Part shown: positions 56,851 through 64,000 of the stretch, piece by piece
How the letters are laid out: each line of letters starts with the position of its first letter
Numbering within the stretch: the stretch's first letter is position 1
From: Pelistega ratti
Lineage (GTDB): Bacteria > Pseudomonadota > Gammaproteobacteria > Burkholderiales > Burkholderiaceae_B
Assembly: GCF_009833965.1 (NCBI RefSeq)
Contig: NZ_CP047165.1
Span: forward strand, 248,001 to 312,000
Reading direction: 5' to 3'
DNA length: 64,000 nt
The notes under the pieces: model-generated
Seen by the model: the letters and a program-made list of their open reading frames with translations, nothing else
Database searches by the model: none
Told to the model about the DNA's origin: nothing
Translations under genes and position numbers: made by a program

Positions 56851-57666
56851 GTGAAAGAAAAAAGTGTTAAGTTTAAGATGGTTATAAGGATTATTTTATC
56901 TTTATTTATGATATTTTTTTGTAAACTTTCTTTTGCTAGTTATGAAATAAAAGATAATATTATTTATTTAGATGGTCATGCTATAACGAGTGATTTAGTC
57001 AATGAATCTCTTGGAAGTATAGTAAGTGATGATGGAGAGTATTTTAAAATATCAAATCATTACAATGCTGCATATCATACGAAGACTGAAGTTAATTATA
57101 TATTTGATAAGAAAAATGGTAATTTATTAAAGTTTAATAAAATAAACTACTCTCCGGAATATGAAATATATTATGGCCATGAGGTTGGTTTTAACAATAA
57201 ACGAATTGATAATGTTGATGCTGATTATTTTGATGAGCTAGATGAAAAATTAGGGTTTATTGATTATAAATTTACTAAATTAAATGAAGGTTTACGAGTA
57301 AACTTAGTAAGTTCTTCAAAGGAAATTGAATTTTTAACAAAAACTAAAGGACGGGTATATCTATTTAAAAGTATGATAAATGGAAATGATATTTCAACAT
57401 CAAACTATTATGAGTGTCATATTTCAGATTTTGAAATAGATTATAATTCGTGCGATAGAATTGGGATTATAAATAAAAAATCATATCTATATAGGTATCC
57501 AAATTCATCTAATGATATTACTAAAATATACTTATTAAAAGGTGATAAGGTATATATTTTAAAAGAGAAAAAAGATGAAAGAGGTAATGATTGGTATTTT
57601 GTTAGATATGAAGGAAAAAAAGAAATCACAATGTGGATTAAATCGGATTCGGTTGATTTTCATTAA
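56851..57666 (+). CDS. Secreted protein with C-terminal SH3b-like domain, unknown function
   Basis: 271 residues from GTG 56851 (an ATG at 56878 is an alternative and leaves a cleaner signal peptide, cut after FASYE-like LSFAS). The middle is Asp/Asn/Lys-rich without recognisable enzyme motifs. Residues about 200-270 (IGIINKKSYLYRYPN, YLLKGDKVYILKEKKDERGN, WYFVRYEGKKEITMWIKSDS) have the pattern of a bacterial SH3 domain. Very AT-rich DNA. It lies between two copies of a Tai4-like gene, so a role in effector immunity or cell-wall defence is conceivable (inference). Confidence 0.6.
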   Translation: MKEKSVKFKMVIRIILSLFMIFFCKLSFASYEIKDNIIYLDGHAITSDLVNESLGSIVSDDGEYFKISNHYNAAYHTKTEVNYIFDKKNGNLLKFNKINYSPEYEIYYGHEVGFNNKRIDNVDADYFDELDEKLGFIDYKFTKLNEGLRVNLVSSSKEIEFLTKTKGRVYLFKSMINGNDISTSNYYECHISDFEIDYNSCDRIGIINKKSYLYRYPNSSNDITKIYLLKGDKVYILKEKKDERGNDWYFVRYEGKKEITMWIKSDSVDFH

Positions 57667-57673
57667 TTTATGA

Positions 57674-57763
57674 ATGATACTTTATAATAAATCGTTAGCT
57701 GGAGGATCGGTCAGAGTTGAAAACCGGCTTATAGAAGAAGCTGACAATATGATGAAAAACTGA
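57674..57763 (+). other. Possible C-terminal gene remnant in the 57.7 kb intergenic gap
   Basis: A 29-codon frame (ATG 57674, TGA 57761-57763) encodes SLAGGSVRVENRLIEEADNM within less AT-rich DNA than its surroundings. It has no ribosome site and no recognised family; it may be the end of a lost gene. The remaining 156 bases to the next gene hold nothing recognisable. Confidence 0.25.
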
Positions 57764-57919
57764 TTGTATTTTGAGATTAATAGTTTGAAAGTGTGATTTT
57801 TCTTATTGTTTATCTCTCAAATGATTAAAATTGATTTAAAGCGATATTCACTTGTTATTATTCTACAGTTAAATTAATTAATAAGTAATCTTGAGTATAG
57901 AATAAGTTTTGGCGGTTAA

Positions 57920-58219
57920 ATGAAAAAAATTATTTTCTTACTTTTGCTTTCTAGTTGTTGTTTTGCGCAAGAAAGAGAAGATGCTTTAAATGCTAAAGAT
58001 TATATGCTGAGATATTGTTTATCGCTTAATTACGCTAAGATTGATAAGAATAATGTGATGAATAATGATAGTTTTACACTCCTTGATAAATACTCTCCAG
58101 ATGATTGGGATAGAATTTTGAAATTTACTAAGGATAATACAAGTGAGTTCTATAAAGAGACAGTATATTTACACTTTGATGAGGGAGAAGATAAAGAGAA
58201 AAATATTATTTTTACGTAA
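57920..58219 (+). CDS. Tai4-like periplasmic immunity protein, copy 2
   Basis: 99 residues with a signal peptide (MKKIIFLLLLSSCCFA). About 85-90 percent identical by eye to copy 1. Contains DYMLRYCLSLNY, NNDSFTLLDKYSPDDWDRIL and EFYKETVYLHFDEGEDKEKN. It stops at TAA 58217-58219, yet the same frame goes on through GIKFYHSDKMRKFIKKYRY to TAG 58277-58279, which resembles the missing end of Tai4 proteins (K-C-x-x-x-Y-x-S-x-x-L-x-x-FI-K-K-Y). The same TAA exists in copy 1, so the truncation predates the duplication. No T6SS amidase effector is adjacent. Function by resemblance only. Confidence 0.55.
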   Translation: MKKIIFLLLLSSCCFAQEREDALNAKDYMLRYCLSLNYAKIDKNNVMNNDSFTLLDKYSPDDWDRILKFTKDNTSEFYKETVYLHFDEGEDKEKNIIFT

Positions 58220-58284
58220 GGCATAAAGTTTTATCATTCAGATAAAATGAGAAAGTTTATTAAGAAGTATCGATATTAGATTGT
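57920..58284 (+). repeat. Direct duplication of the 56455-56813 segment
   Basis: The two about 360-base segments start at the ATG and stay near-identical beyond the stop codons through a shared CATAAAGTTTTATCATTCAG stretch to AGATTGT. They are in direct orientation and separated by 1.1 kb that holds the SH3-domain gene, so recombination between them could delete that gene. Confidence 0.9.
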
Positions 58285-58392
58285 AATAACTTATTGATGC
58301 GGATTTTATTGATTTAAAATAATCTTCATGTTGTAGGATAGGACAACAATAGTGTAAAATTAGGTAATAGATTAGATTTATTGGCTACCCTT

Positions 58393-58794
58393 ATGATTCA
58401 GACAGAGATTTTACCTCAAAATACCTTGCCACCAATACCTGCCAAACGATATTTTACGATTGGTGAGGTGGCTGAATTGTGTAATGTAAAACCCCATGTT
58501 TTACGCTATTGGGAACAGGAGTTTACACAGTTAAATCCTGTTAAACGACGTGGAAATCGCCGTTATTATCAACATCATGAGGTGTTATTAATTCGTAAAA
58601 TCCGTGATTTACTGTACGATCAAGGTTTTACCATTAGTGGGGCTCGTAATCGTTTGGGTGATGTACGAGAGAGTAAATCAACAGTTGATGCAGCTGTTCG
58701 TTTTAGCGCCCAAGAAATACAAAATTTGCGTATAGAATTAAATCAAATTTTGACAGATTTAGATAAGGTACTAGAAAAAGAATCTACTTTTTAA
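58393..58794 (+). CDS. MerR-family transcriptional regulator (the ihfA-adjacent type)
   Basis: 133 residues from ATG 58393 (a TTG four codons earlier is also possible). The MerR helix-turn-helix reads FTIGEVAELCNVKPHVLRYWEQEF (read in parts) then PVKRRGNRRYYQHHEVLLIRKIRDLLYDQGFTISGARNRL (read in parts), followed by a short coiled C-terminus without metal-binding cysteines. This is the regulator commonly found right after ihfA in Burkholderiales; its target is unknown. Here it is separated from ihfA by the symporter-nos block. Confidence 0.88.
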   Translation: MIQTEILPQNTLPPIPAKRYFTIGEVAELCNVKPHVLRYWEQEFTQLNPVKRRGNRRYYQHHEVLLIRKIRDLLYDQGFTISGARNRLGDVRESKSTVDAAVRFSAQEIQNLRIELNQILTDLDKVLEKESTF

Positions 58795-58887
58795 GCCTTT
58801 TTATCATTAATGAAATAGCTAGTTATTAGCTTATTGGTAAAAGTGCGTGAATATAATAAATACTTGAATTAAACAGTATAGCAATAT

Positions 58888-58917
58888 AAAGGTGAACAAT
58901 AGGCTCACCTTTTTTAT
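58888..58917 (+). terminator. Terminator after merR
   Basis: AAAGGTGA (58888-58895) pairs with TCACCTTT (58905-58912), followed by TTT. Positioned between merR (+) and bolA (-). Confidence 0.65.
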
Positions 58918-58973
58918 TGATGTATCAGATGTTGATAGGGGTGTTAATCCTTATTTATTGCGATTTTTATATA

Positions 58974-59240
58974 TTAATCTTGTGGTACTTGCGTTTCTAA
59001 TACCAAGGCATGGATAGGATAGGGCATTAAATCTGCAACGGTAGCATAGACAAGTCGTTGCTGTGCAATTTTATTTAACCCCTTAAATTGGGTAGATGCA
59101 ATACAGACTTTAAAATGACTAGCTCCTTCTCGATTAGCAGCGTGTCCTGCGTGTAAATGCGACTGGTCTTCGATAATTAATGTTTGTGGATTGAGTTGTT
59201 GTAAACGTTCTCGAATAAGTTCTGTACGATTTTCTGCCAT
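58974..59240 (-). CDS. bolA: BolA-family protein
   Basis: 88 residues. The family landmarks are SHLHAGHA and a C-terminal KGLNKIAQQRLVYATVADLM followed by IHALVLET. BolA proteins bind Fe-S clusters with monothiol glutaredoxins and act in stress and morphology control; a DNA-binding role is also reported. No Cys near the conserved His other than VCIAS. Transcribed divergently from leuC with 268 bases between, a gap in which I see no gene; a TATAAT at 59394-59399 could belong to leuC. Confidence 0.88.
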   Translation of the reverse strand: MAENRTELIRERLQQLNPQTLIIEDQSHLHAGHAANREGASHFKVCIASTQFKGLNKIAQQRLVYATVADLMPYPIHALVLETQVPQD

Positions 59241-59508
59241 GATGGTATATCTATCAAAAGTGGTTGTAAAAAGAGAGTAAATAGTATTTTTATCTCTGAA
59301 ATGCTTAGAATTTTAACTGCTTTTTTATAGTGAAATCAAGAATTCTCCGTACCCATTAGAAGAGATGTTAGGTTAAAGCATATTTTATACATTTATAATA
59401 TAGTAGTATTAGTAATAGTATAAATAATAGGCTTGTTAAAATTATAAAATCATTGATAATAGGCATATTAAATGAATTATTTATCGCACTAAAACGTGGA
59501 GAATCGCA

Positions 59509-60909
59509 ATGGCAAAAACACTTTATGACAAACTTTGGGACGCTCATGTAGTAAGTCAAGAAGAAGATGGTACCTGTTTGATCTATATTGATCGTCAGCT
59601 TTTACATGAAGTCACAAGCCCTCAGGCTTTTGAAGGGTTGGCAATGGCTAAACGTCAGCCTTGGCGATTAAGTGCTAATTTAGCAGTGGCAGACCATAAT
59701 GTTCCAACGAGTAATCGTGCGGGAGGAATTACCGATCCTATTTCTAAACTTCAAGTCGATACTTTAGATAAAAACTGTCAAGAATATGGTATTACAGAAT
59801 TCAAAATGAATGATATTCGCCAAGGTATTGTACATGTGGTTGGGCCAGAGCAAGGTGCTACTTTACCGGGAATGACGGTTGTTTGTGGTGATTCACATAC
59901 CAGTACACATGGGGCAATGGGGGCATTGGCTTTTGGTATTGGTACATCAGAAGTAGAACATGTACTAGCAACACAAACCTTATTAATGAAAAAAAATAAA
60001 AATATGTTGATTAAGGTAGAGGGTAAACTCCCCATTGGCTGTACCGCAAAAGATGTTGTCTTACATATTATTGGTGTGATAGGTACAGCAGGGGGAACAG
60101 GCTATGCAATTGAATTTGCAGGAAGCACTATTCGTGATCTTTCTATGGAGGGTCGCTTAACCGTCTGTAATATGTCGATTGAAGCAGGTGCACGGTCAGG
60201 CTTAGTAGCGGTTGATGATAAAACAATTGAGTATTTCCGAGGTCGCCCTTACTCACCCAAAGGTGAAAATTGGGATAAAGCAGTCGCTTATTGGAAAACC
60301 TTACATTCTGATGAGGGGGCTTATTTTGATCGTGTTATTGAAATTAATGCGGCAGATATTAAACCACAGGTAACCTGGGGAACATCACCAGAAATGGTTT
60401 TAAGTATTGAGGATAGAGTACCTAACCCTGCCTTAGAAAGTGATCCTGTTAAACGTAGCAGTATGGAGCGTGCATTAAGCTATATGGGCTTAACAGCTGA
60501 TATGCCGATTACGGATATTATGATTGATCGAGTCTTTATTGGTTCTTGTACGAATTCACGTATTGAGGATTTGCGTGCGGCTGCTGAGGTCATTAAAGGC
60601 CGTAAGGTAGCGACAAATGTTAAGCAAGCAATGGTAGTCCCCGGTTCAGGACTAGTAAAATTCCAAGCAGAGGAAGAAGGGTTAGATAAAATCTTTATTG
60701 AGGCGGGTTTTGAGTGGCGAGAGCCGGGCTGTTCTATGTGTTTAGCAATGAATGCAGATCGCTTAGAGCCTGGTGAACGTTGTGCATCAACCTCTAATCG
60801 TAATTTTGAGGGTCGTCAAGGACAAGGTGGTCGTACACATTTAGTCAGTCCTGCAATGGCAGCATCAGCCGCTATAGCGGGTCATTTTGTTGATGTTAGA
60901 AAATTTTAA
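59509..60909 (+). CDS. leuC: 3-isopropylmalate dehydratase large subunit
   Basis: 466 residues. Aconitase-type: [11 protein letters not shown] at the start, [20 protein letters not shown], and the 4Fe-4S cysteines in [13 protein letters not shown] and [22 protein letters not shown] lies before the ATG. Isomerises 2- to 3-isopropylmalate in leucine synthesis, with LeuD. No leucine-rich leader peptide was found upstream. Confidence 0.97.
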   Translation: MAKTLYDKLWDAHVVSQEEDGTCLIYIDRQLLHEVTSPQAFEGLAMAKRQPWRLSANLAVADHNVPTSNRAGGITDPISKLQVDTLDKNCQEYGITEFKMNDIRQGIVHVVGPEQGATLPGMTVVCGDSHTSTHGAMGALAFGIGTSEVEHVLATQTLLMKKNKNMLIKVEGKLPIGCTAKDVVLHIIGVIGTAGGTGYAIEFAGSTIRDLSMEGRLTVCNMSIEAGARSGLVAVDDKTIEYFRGRPYSPKGENWDKAVAYWKTLHSDEGAYFDRVIEINAADIKPQVTWGTSPEMVLSIEDRVPNPALESDPVKRSSMERALSYMGLTADMPITDIMIDRVFIGSCTNSRIEDLRAAAEVIKGRKVATNVKQAMVVPGSGLVKFQAEEEGLDKIFIEAGFEWREPGCSMCLAMNADRLEPGERCASTSNRNFEGRQGQGGRTHLVSPAMAASAAIAGHFVDVRKF

Positions 60910-60922
60910 TAAGGAATTTATC

Positions 60923-61570
60923 ATGCAAGCATTTACAGTACATAATGGTTTAGTTGCTCCTTTAGATCGAGAAAATGTAGATACGGATTTGATTATTCCT
61001 AAACAATTTTTAAAATCTATCAAACGTACAGGGTTTGGTCCTAATCTTTTTGATGAATTGCGCTATCTTGATCATGGTGAGCCAGGTATGGATAATAGCA
61101 AACGTCCCTTAAACCCTGATTTTGTATTGAATAAACCGCGTTATCAAGGTGCTTCTGTTTTACTTGCCCGTAAAAATTTTGGCTGTGGTTCAAGTCGTGA
61201 ACATGCACCTTGGGCGTTAGTGCAATATGGGTTTAGAGTGATTATTGCCCCATCATTTGCCGATATTTTCTTTAATAATAGTTTTAAAAATGGCTTATTA
61301 CCTATTTGTTTATCAGAAGAGGAAGTCGCTACCCTATTTGATGAAGTTAATCATCAAGAGGGTTATACCTTAACCGTTGACTTAGAGCAACAACGCATTA
61401 CTACACCTTCAGGACGTGAAATTGCCTTTGATGTAGAACCATTCCGCCGTTATTGCTTATTAAATGGTTTTGATGACATTGGGCTTACTCTTAGACAAGC
61501 CGACAAAATTAAAACTTTTGAAAATCAACGTTTAATGCAGATGCCATGGTTAGTTGGTATGGCTGAATAA
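60923..61570 (+). CDS. leuD: 3-isopropylmalate dehydratase small subunit
   Basis: 215 residues from ATG 60923 ([20 protein letters not shown]), with AAGGA at 60911-60915; longer readings into leuC are rejected. Contains [35 protein letters not shown] and [17 protein letters not shown], the substrate-specificity parts of the enzyme. Thirteen bases after leuC. Confidence 0.97.
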   Translation: MQAFTVHNGLVAPLDRENVDTDLIIPKQFLKSIKRTGFGPNLFDELRYLDHGEPGMDNSKRPLNPDFVLNKPRYQGASVLLARKNFGCGSSREHAPWALVQYGFRVIIAPSFADIFFNNSFKNGLLPICLSEEEVATLFDEVNHQEGYTLTVDLEQQRITTPSGREIAFDVEPFRRYCLLNGFDDIGLTLRQADKIKTFENQRLMQMPWLVGMAE

Positions 61571-61582
61571 GTAGAGGAATAA

Positions 61583-62659
61583 ATGTCAAATTTAGTTGCA
61601 GTATTACCCGGTGATGGGATTGGTGAAGAAATTATTGAACAGGCAGTGCGTGTTTTATCTGCGTTAAAACTAGACTTACAGCTAGAAAAAGCAGATGTAG
61701 GGGGACGAGCTTATGATGTATATGGGCATCCTTTACCAGAGCATACACTTACCCTTGCGAAGAAAGCGAAAGCGGTTTTATTTGGGGCGGTAGGTGATTG
61801 GAAGTATGATACTTTACCTAGAGAGTTTCGTCCTGAACAAGCTATTTTAGGGTTAAGAAAAAATTTAGGACTTTTTGCGAATCTTCGTCCTGCCATTTTA
61901 TATCCTCAGCTTGCGAATGCTTCTACCCTAAAACCAGAAATTGTTTCAGGTCTAGATATATTAATTGTACGAGAATTAACGGGTGATGTGTATTTTGGTA
62001 CACCGAGAGGGAATAGAAGAGTAGAAGAAGGGCCTTTTAAAGGAGAGCAAGAGGGCTTTGATACGATGCGTTATGCAGAAACGGAAGTACGCCGTATTGC
62101 ACATATTGCCTTTCAAGCCGCTCAGAAACGTCAGAAGAAACTTTGCTCTGTTGATAAAGCGAATGTTTTAGAAACTTCTCAATTTTGGCGGCATATTATG
62201 TTAGAGGTTGCGCAAGAATACCCTGATGTTACCCTAACACATATGTATATTGATAATGCGGCTATGCAATTAGTCCGTGCCCCAAAAGCATTTGATGTGA
62301 TTGTAACGGGTAATTTATTTGGGGATATTCTTTCTGATGAAGCCTCTATGCTAACAGGTTCTATTGGTATGTTACCTTCTGCATCATTAAATGCTAGCCA
62401 ACAAGGGCTTTATGAACCAAGTCATGGATCAGCTCCTGATATTGCAGGTAAAAATTTAGCTAACCCATTAGCCACCATTCTTTCAGCGGCGATGATGCTA
62501 CGTTTTTCTTTCCAAAATGAAGAGGCTGCTTTACGTATTGAAAAAGCAGTTGCTCAAGTGTTGGAGCAAGGATATAGAACACCTGATATTTATGAAGAAG
62601 GGACAACGAAAGTAAGCACTTCAGAGATGGGAGATGCCGTAATTGCTACATTAATATAA
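61583..62659 (+). CDS. leuB: 3-isopropylmalate dehydrogenase
   Basis: 358 residues. Beta-decarboxylating dehydrogenase: [48 protein letters not shown], the catalytic [11 protein letters not shown] and CSVDKANVL (Tyr/Lys), then [20 protein letters not shown] (metal Asp) and [13 protein letters not shown] (NAD site). Third leucine gene, 12 bases after leuD. Confidence 0.97.
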   Translation: MSNLVAVLPGDGIGEEIIEQAVRVLSALKLDLQLEKADVGGRAYDVYGHPLPEHTLTLAKKAKAVLFGAVGDWKYDTLPREFRPEQAILGLRKNLGLFANLRPAILYPQLANASTLKPEIVSGLDILIVRELTGDVYFGTPRGNRRVEEGPFKGEQEGFDTMRYAETEVRRIAHIAFQAAQKRQKKLCSVDKANVLETSQFWRHIMLEVAQEYPDVTLTHMYIDNAAMQLVRAPKAFDVIVTGNLFGDILSDEASMLTGSIGMLPSASLNASQQGLYEPSHGSAPDIAGKNLANPLATILSAAMMLRFSFQNEEAALRIEKAVAQVLEQGYRTPDIYEEGTTKVSTSEMGDAVIATLI

Positions 62660-62727
62660 GATATTGTAGTAAACTTTTACTTATTTTTATTTTTTATAGT
62701 TAAACTAATTTTTTGGGTGGTAAACAA

Positions 62728-63858
62728 ATGATGCAGTCTGTTGGTATTGTTGGTTGGCGTGGTATGGTTGGCTCAGTGTTGATGCAACGTATGCGAGAAG
62801 AGGGTGATTTTAAACTGATTAATCCTGTTTTTTTCTCGACAAGTAATGCAGGTGGTGCTGCACCAAGTTGGGCAGAGGGTGCTGGGCTTCTTCAAGATGC
62901 TTATGATATAGATACGCTTAAAAAATTGCCAATTATACTAACCGCTCAGGGGGGGGATTATACGACTAAAGTTTATCCTCAATTGCGTGCTGCTGGTTGG
63001 GACGGTATTTGGATTGATGCGGCGAGTACATTACGTATGAATGATGATGCGATTATCGTTCTTGATCCTGTTAATCGTCATGTGATTGATACGGCTATGC
63101 AAAAAGGTATCAAAAACTATATTGGTGGGAATTGTACTGTTAGTTGTATGTTGATGGGTTTAGCAGGGCTATTCCGTGAAGATGTTGTAGAGTGGATGAC
63201 TTCTATGACATACCAAGCTGCATCAGGTGGTGGTGCTAAACATATGCGTGAGTTAATTTCACAATTTGGTATTCTTAATCATACTGTTAGTGATTTACTG
63301 GCTGATCCTGCTTCTGCTATTTTAGAAATTGATCGTCAGGTATTAGCTCAACAGCGTGATCCACAACTTCCTCGTGATAATTTTGGTGTACCGTTAGCTG
63401 GTAATTTAATTCCTTGGATCGATAAAGATTTAGGTAATGGTCAATCTCGTGAAGAGTGGAAGGCACAAGCAGAAACCAATAAAATTCTTGGTCGTGGGGA
63501 AGGGTTTGATCTACCACTGATTCCTATTGATGGTCTATGCGTGCGTATTGGTGCAATGCGTTCTCATAGCCAAGCATTGACGATCAAATTAAAACGTGAC
63601 ATTCCTTTAGATGAAATCGAAGATATGATTAAATCAGGAACACCATGGGCTCGTTATATCCCTAATGTACGAGAAAATTCAATGAATGAATTAACCCCTG
63701 TGGCTATTTCAGGTACTTTGGATATTCCTGTCGGTCGCTTGCGTAAACTTAATATGGGATCTGACTATATTAGTGCCTTTACGGTAGGTGACCAATTATT
63801 ATGGGGGGCTGCTGAGCCTTTACGTCGTATGTTACGTATTGCGATTGGTGAACTATAA
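62728..63858 (+). CDS. asd: Aspartate-semialdehyde dehydrogenase
   Basis: 376 residues from ATG 62728 (the next codon is also ATG); GGTGG lies upstream. NADP loop [18 protein letters not shown], the active Cys in [33 protein letters not shown], and [16 protein letters not shown] with the catalytic His. Supplies the semialdehyde for lysine, threonine and methionine; thrB in this window continues the threonine branch. A run of seven G lies in the coding sequence (about 62949-62955). Confidence 0.96.
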   Translation: MMQSVGIVGWRGMVGSVLMQRMREEGDFKLINPVFFSTSNAGGAAPSWAEGAGLLQDAYDIDTLKKLPIILTAQGGDYTTKVYPQLRAAGWDGIWIDAASTLRMNDDAIIVLDPVNRHVIDTAMQKGIKNYIGGNCTVSCMLMGLAGLFREDVVEWMTSMTYQAASGGGAKHMRELISQFGILNHTVSDLLADPASAILEIDRQVLAQQRDPQLPRDNFGVPLAGNLIPWIDKDLGNGQSREEWKAQAETNKILGRGEGFDLPLIPIDGLCVRIGAMRSHSQALTIKLKRDIPLDEIEDMIKSGTPWARYIPNVRENSMNELTPVAISGTLDIPVGRLRKLNMGSDYISAFTVGDQLLWGAAEPLRRMLRIAIGEL

Positions 63859-63861
63859 ACC

Positions 63862-64000
63862 ATGCCGGTATACAAACGCATGGCATTAGGGATTGCTTAT
63901 GATGGGCAATCCTTTAATGGTTGGCAAACACAGCCCAATGGTAATACCGTTCAAGACTTTCTTGAAAACGCATTGACGCAATTTACTGCTGAGCCTATTC
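63862..64000 (+). CDS. truA: tRNA pseudouridine synthase A, N-terminal fragment
   Basis: The first 46 codons of a gene cut by the window edge. [20 protein letters not shown] and [18 protein letters not shown] are the conserved TruA start; the catalytic Asp lies beyond the end. It starts three bases after asd. In Bordetella-type genomes a fimV gene lies between asd and truA; it is absent here. Confidence 0.88.
   Translation, partial: MPVYKRMALGIAYDGQSFNGWQTQPNGNTVQDFLENALTQFTAEPI

Noticed and set aside
59241..59508. Leucine attenuator before leuC
   Set aside because: No leucine-rich leader peptide and no terminator hairpin were found in this gap.

Overview
The window is a stretch of an AT-rich (low-GC) bacterial chromosome. 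Gene content and order point to a betaproteobacterium of the order Burkholderiales, most likely an AT-rich member of the Alcaligenaceae (Pelistega/Taylorella-like; the genus is inference). The evidence is the order LMW-phosphatase-iscRSUA-hscBA-fdx, pheS-pheT-ihfA, a MerR regulator of the kind that normally follows ihfA, leuC-leuD-leuB-asd-truA, thrB beside a BPSS1780-type membrane protein, and an APH-type homoserine kinase. No phage, insertion sequence or CRISPR array was seen.

Layout. 0-5 kb: the end of hemW, phnP, tRNA-Pro(GGG), a secreted nuclease, a lipoprotein esterase-like hydrolase, a porin and an aldo/keto reductase remnant. 5.1-8.3 kb: a two-gene restriction-modification system of BcgI type (nuclease-methylase fusion plus specificity subunit). 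8.4-13 kb: an ArsR regulator and arginase-family enzyme sharing an operator, a GlxA-type regulator divergent from a secreted metallo-beta-lactamase-fold protein, and mltB. 13.4-21.5 kb: etfBA, an M48 metalloprotease, thrB, dusA and two divergent glycosyltransferases, one frameshifted, separated by a run of 23 T. 21.8-27.3 kb: a CIO-type cytochrome bd operon with a DUF2474 small protein, sbcB and a tyrosine-type transporter. 27.6-44.5 kb: housekeeping translation genes (alaS, rpsP-rimM-trmD, rpmI-rplT-pheS-pheT-ihfA) enclosing the complete isc iron-sulfur operon.

44.5-58.4 kb is the accessory segment. It separates ihfA from its usual merR neighbour and holds a sodium:alanine symporter, a complete nitrous oxide reductase operon (nosR-nosZ-nosD-nosF-nosY-nosL-apbE) behind an FNR-like box, and a very AT-rich patch of decayed or orphan small genes. 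These include two near-identical Tai4-like (T6SS amidase immunity) genes flanking an SH3-domain secreted protein. 58.4-64 kb returns to core genes: merR, bolA, leuCDB, asd and the start of truA.

How the genes work together. The nos genes form a respiratory module: NosZ reduces N2O, NosR (flavinylated by ApbE) feeds electrons, NosDFY and NosL deliver sulfur/copper for the CuZ centre. Together with cytochrome bd this suggests life under low or fluctuating oxygen. The isc operon supplies Fe-S clusters to NosR, LeuC and others. Points most worth a second look: a pseudo-phosphatase with a lost catalytic cysteine at the head of the isc locus; the duplicated immunity-like genes, both with the same C-terminal stop; a leaderless arsR whose operator is repeated before its target; homopolymer tracts next to glycosyltransferases; and an unexplained perfect palindrome upstream of nosR.
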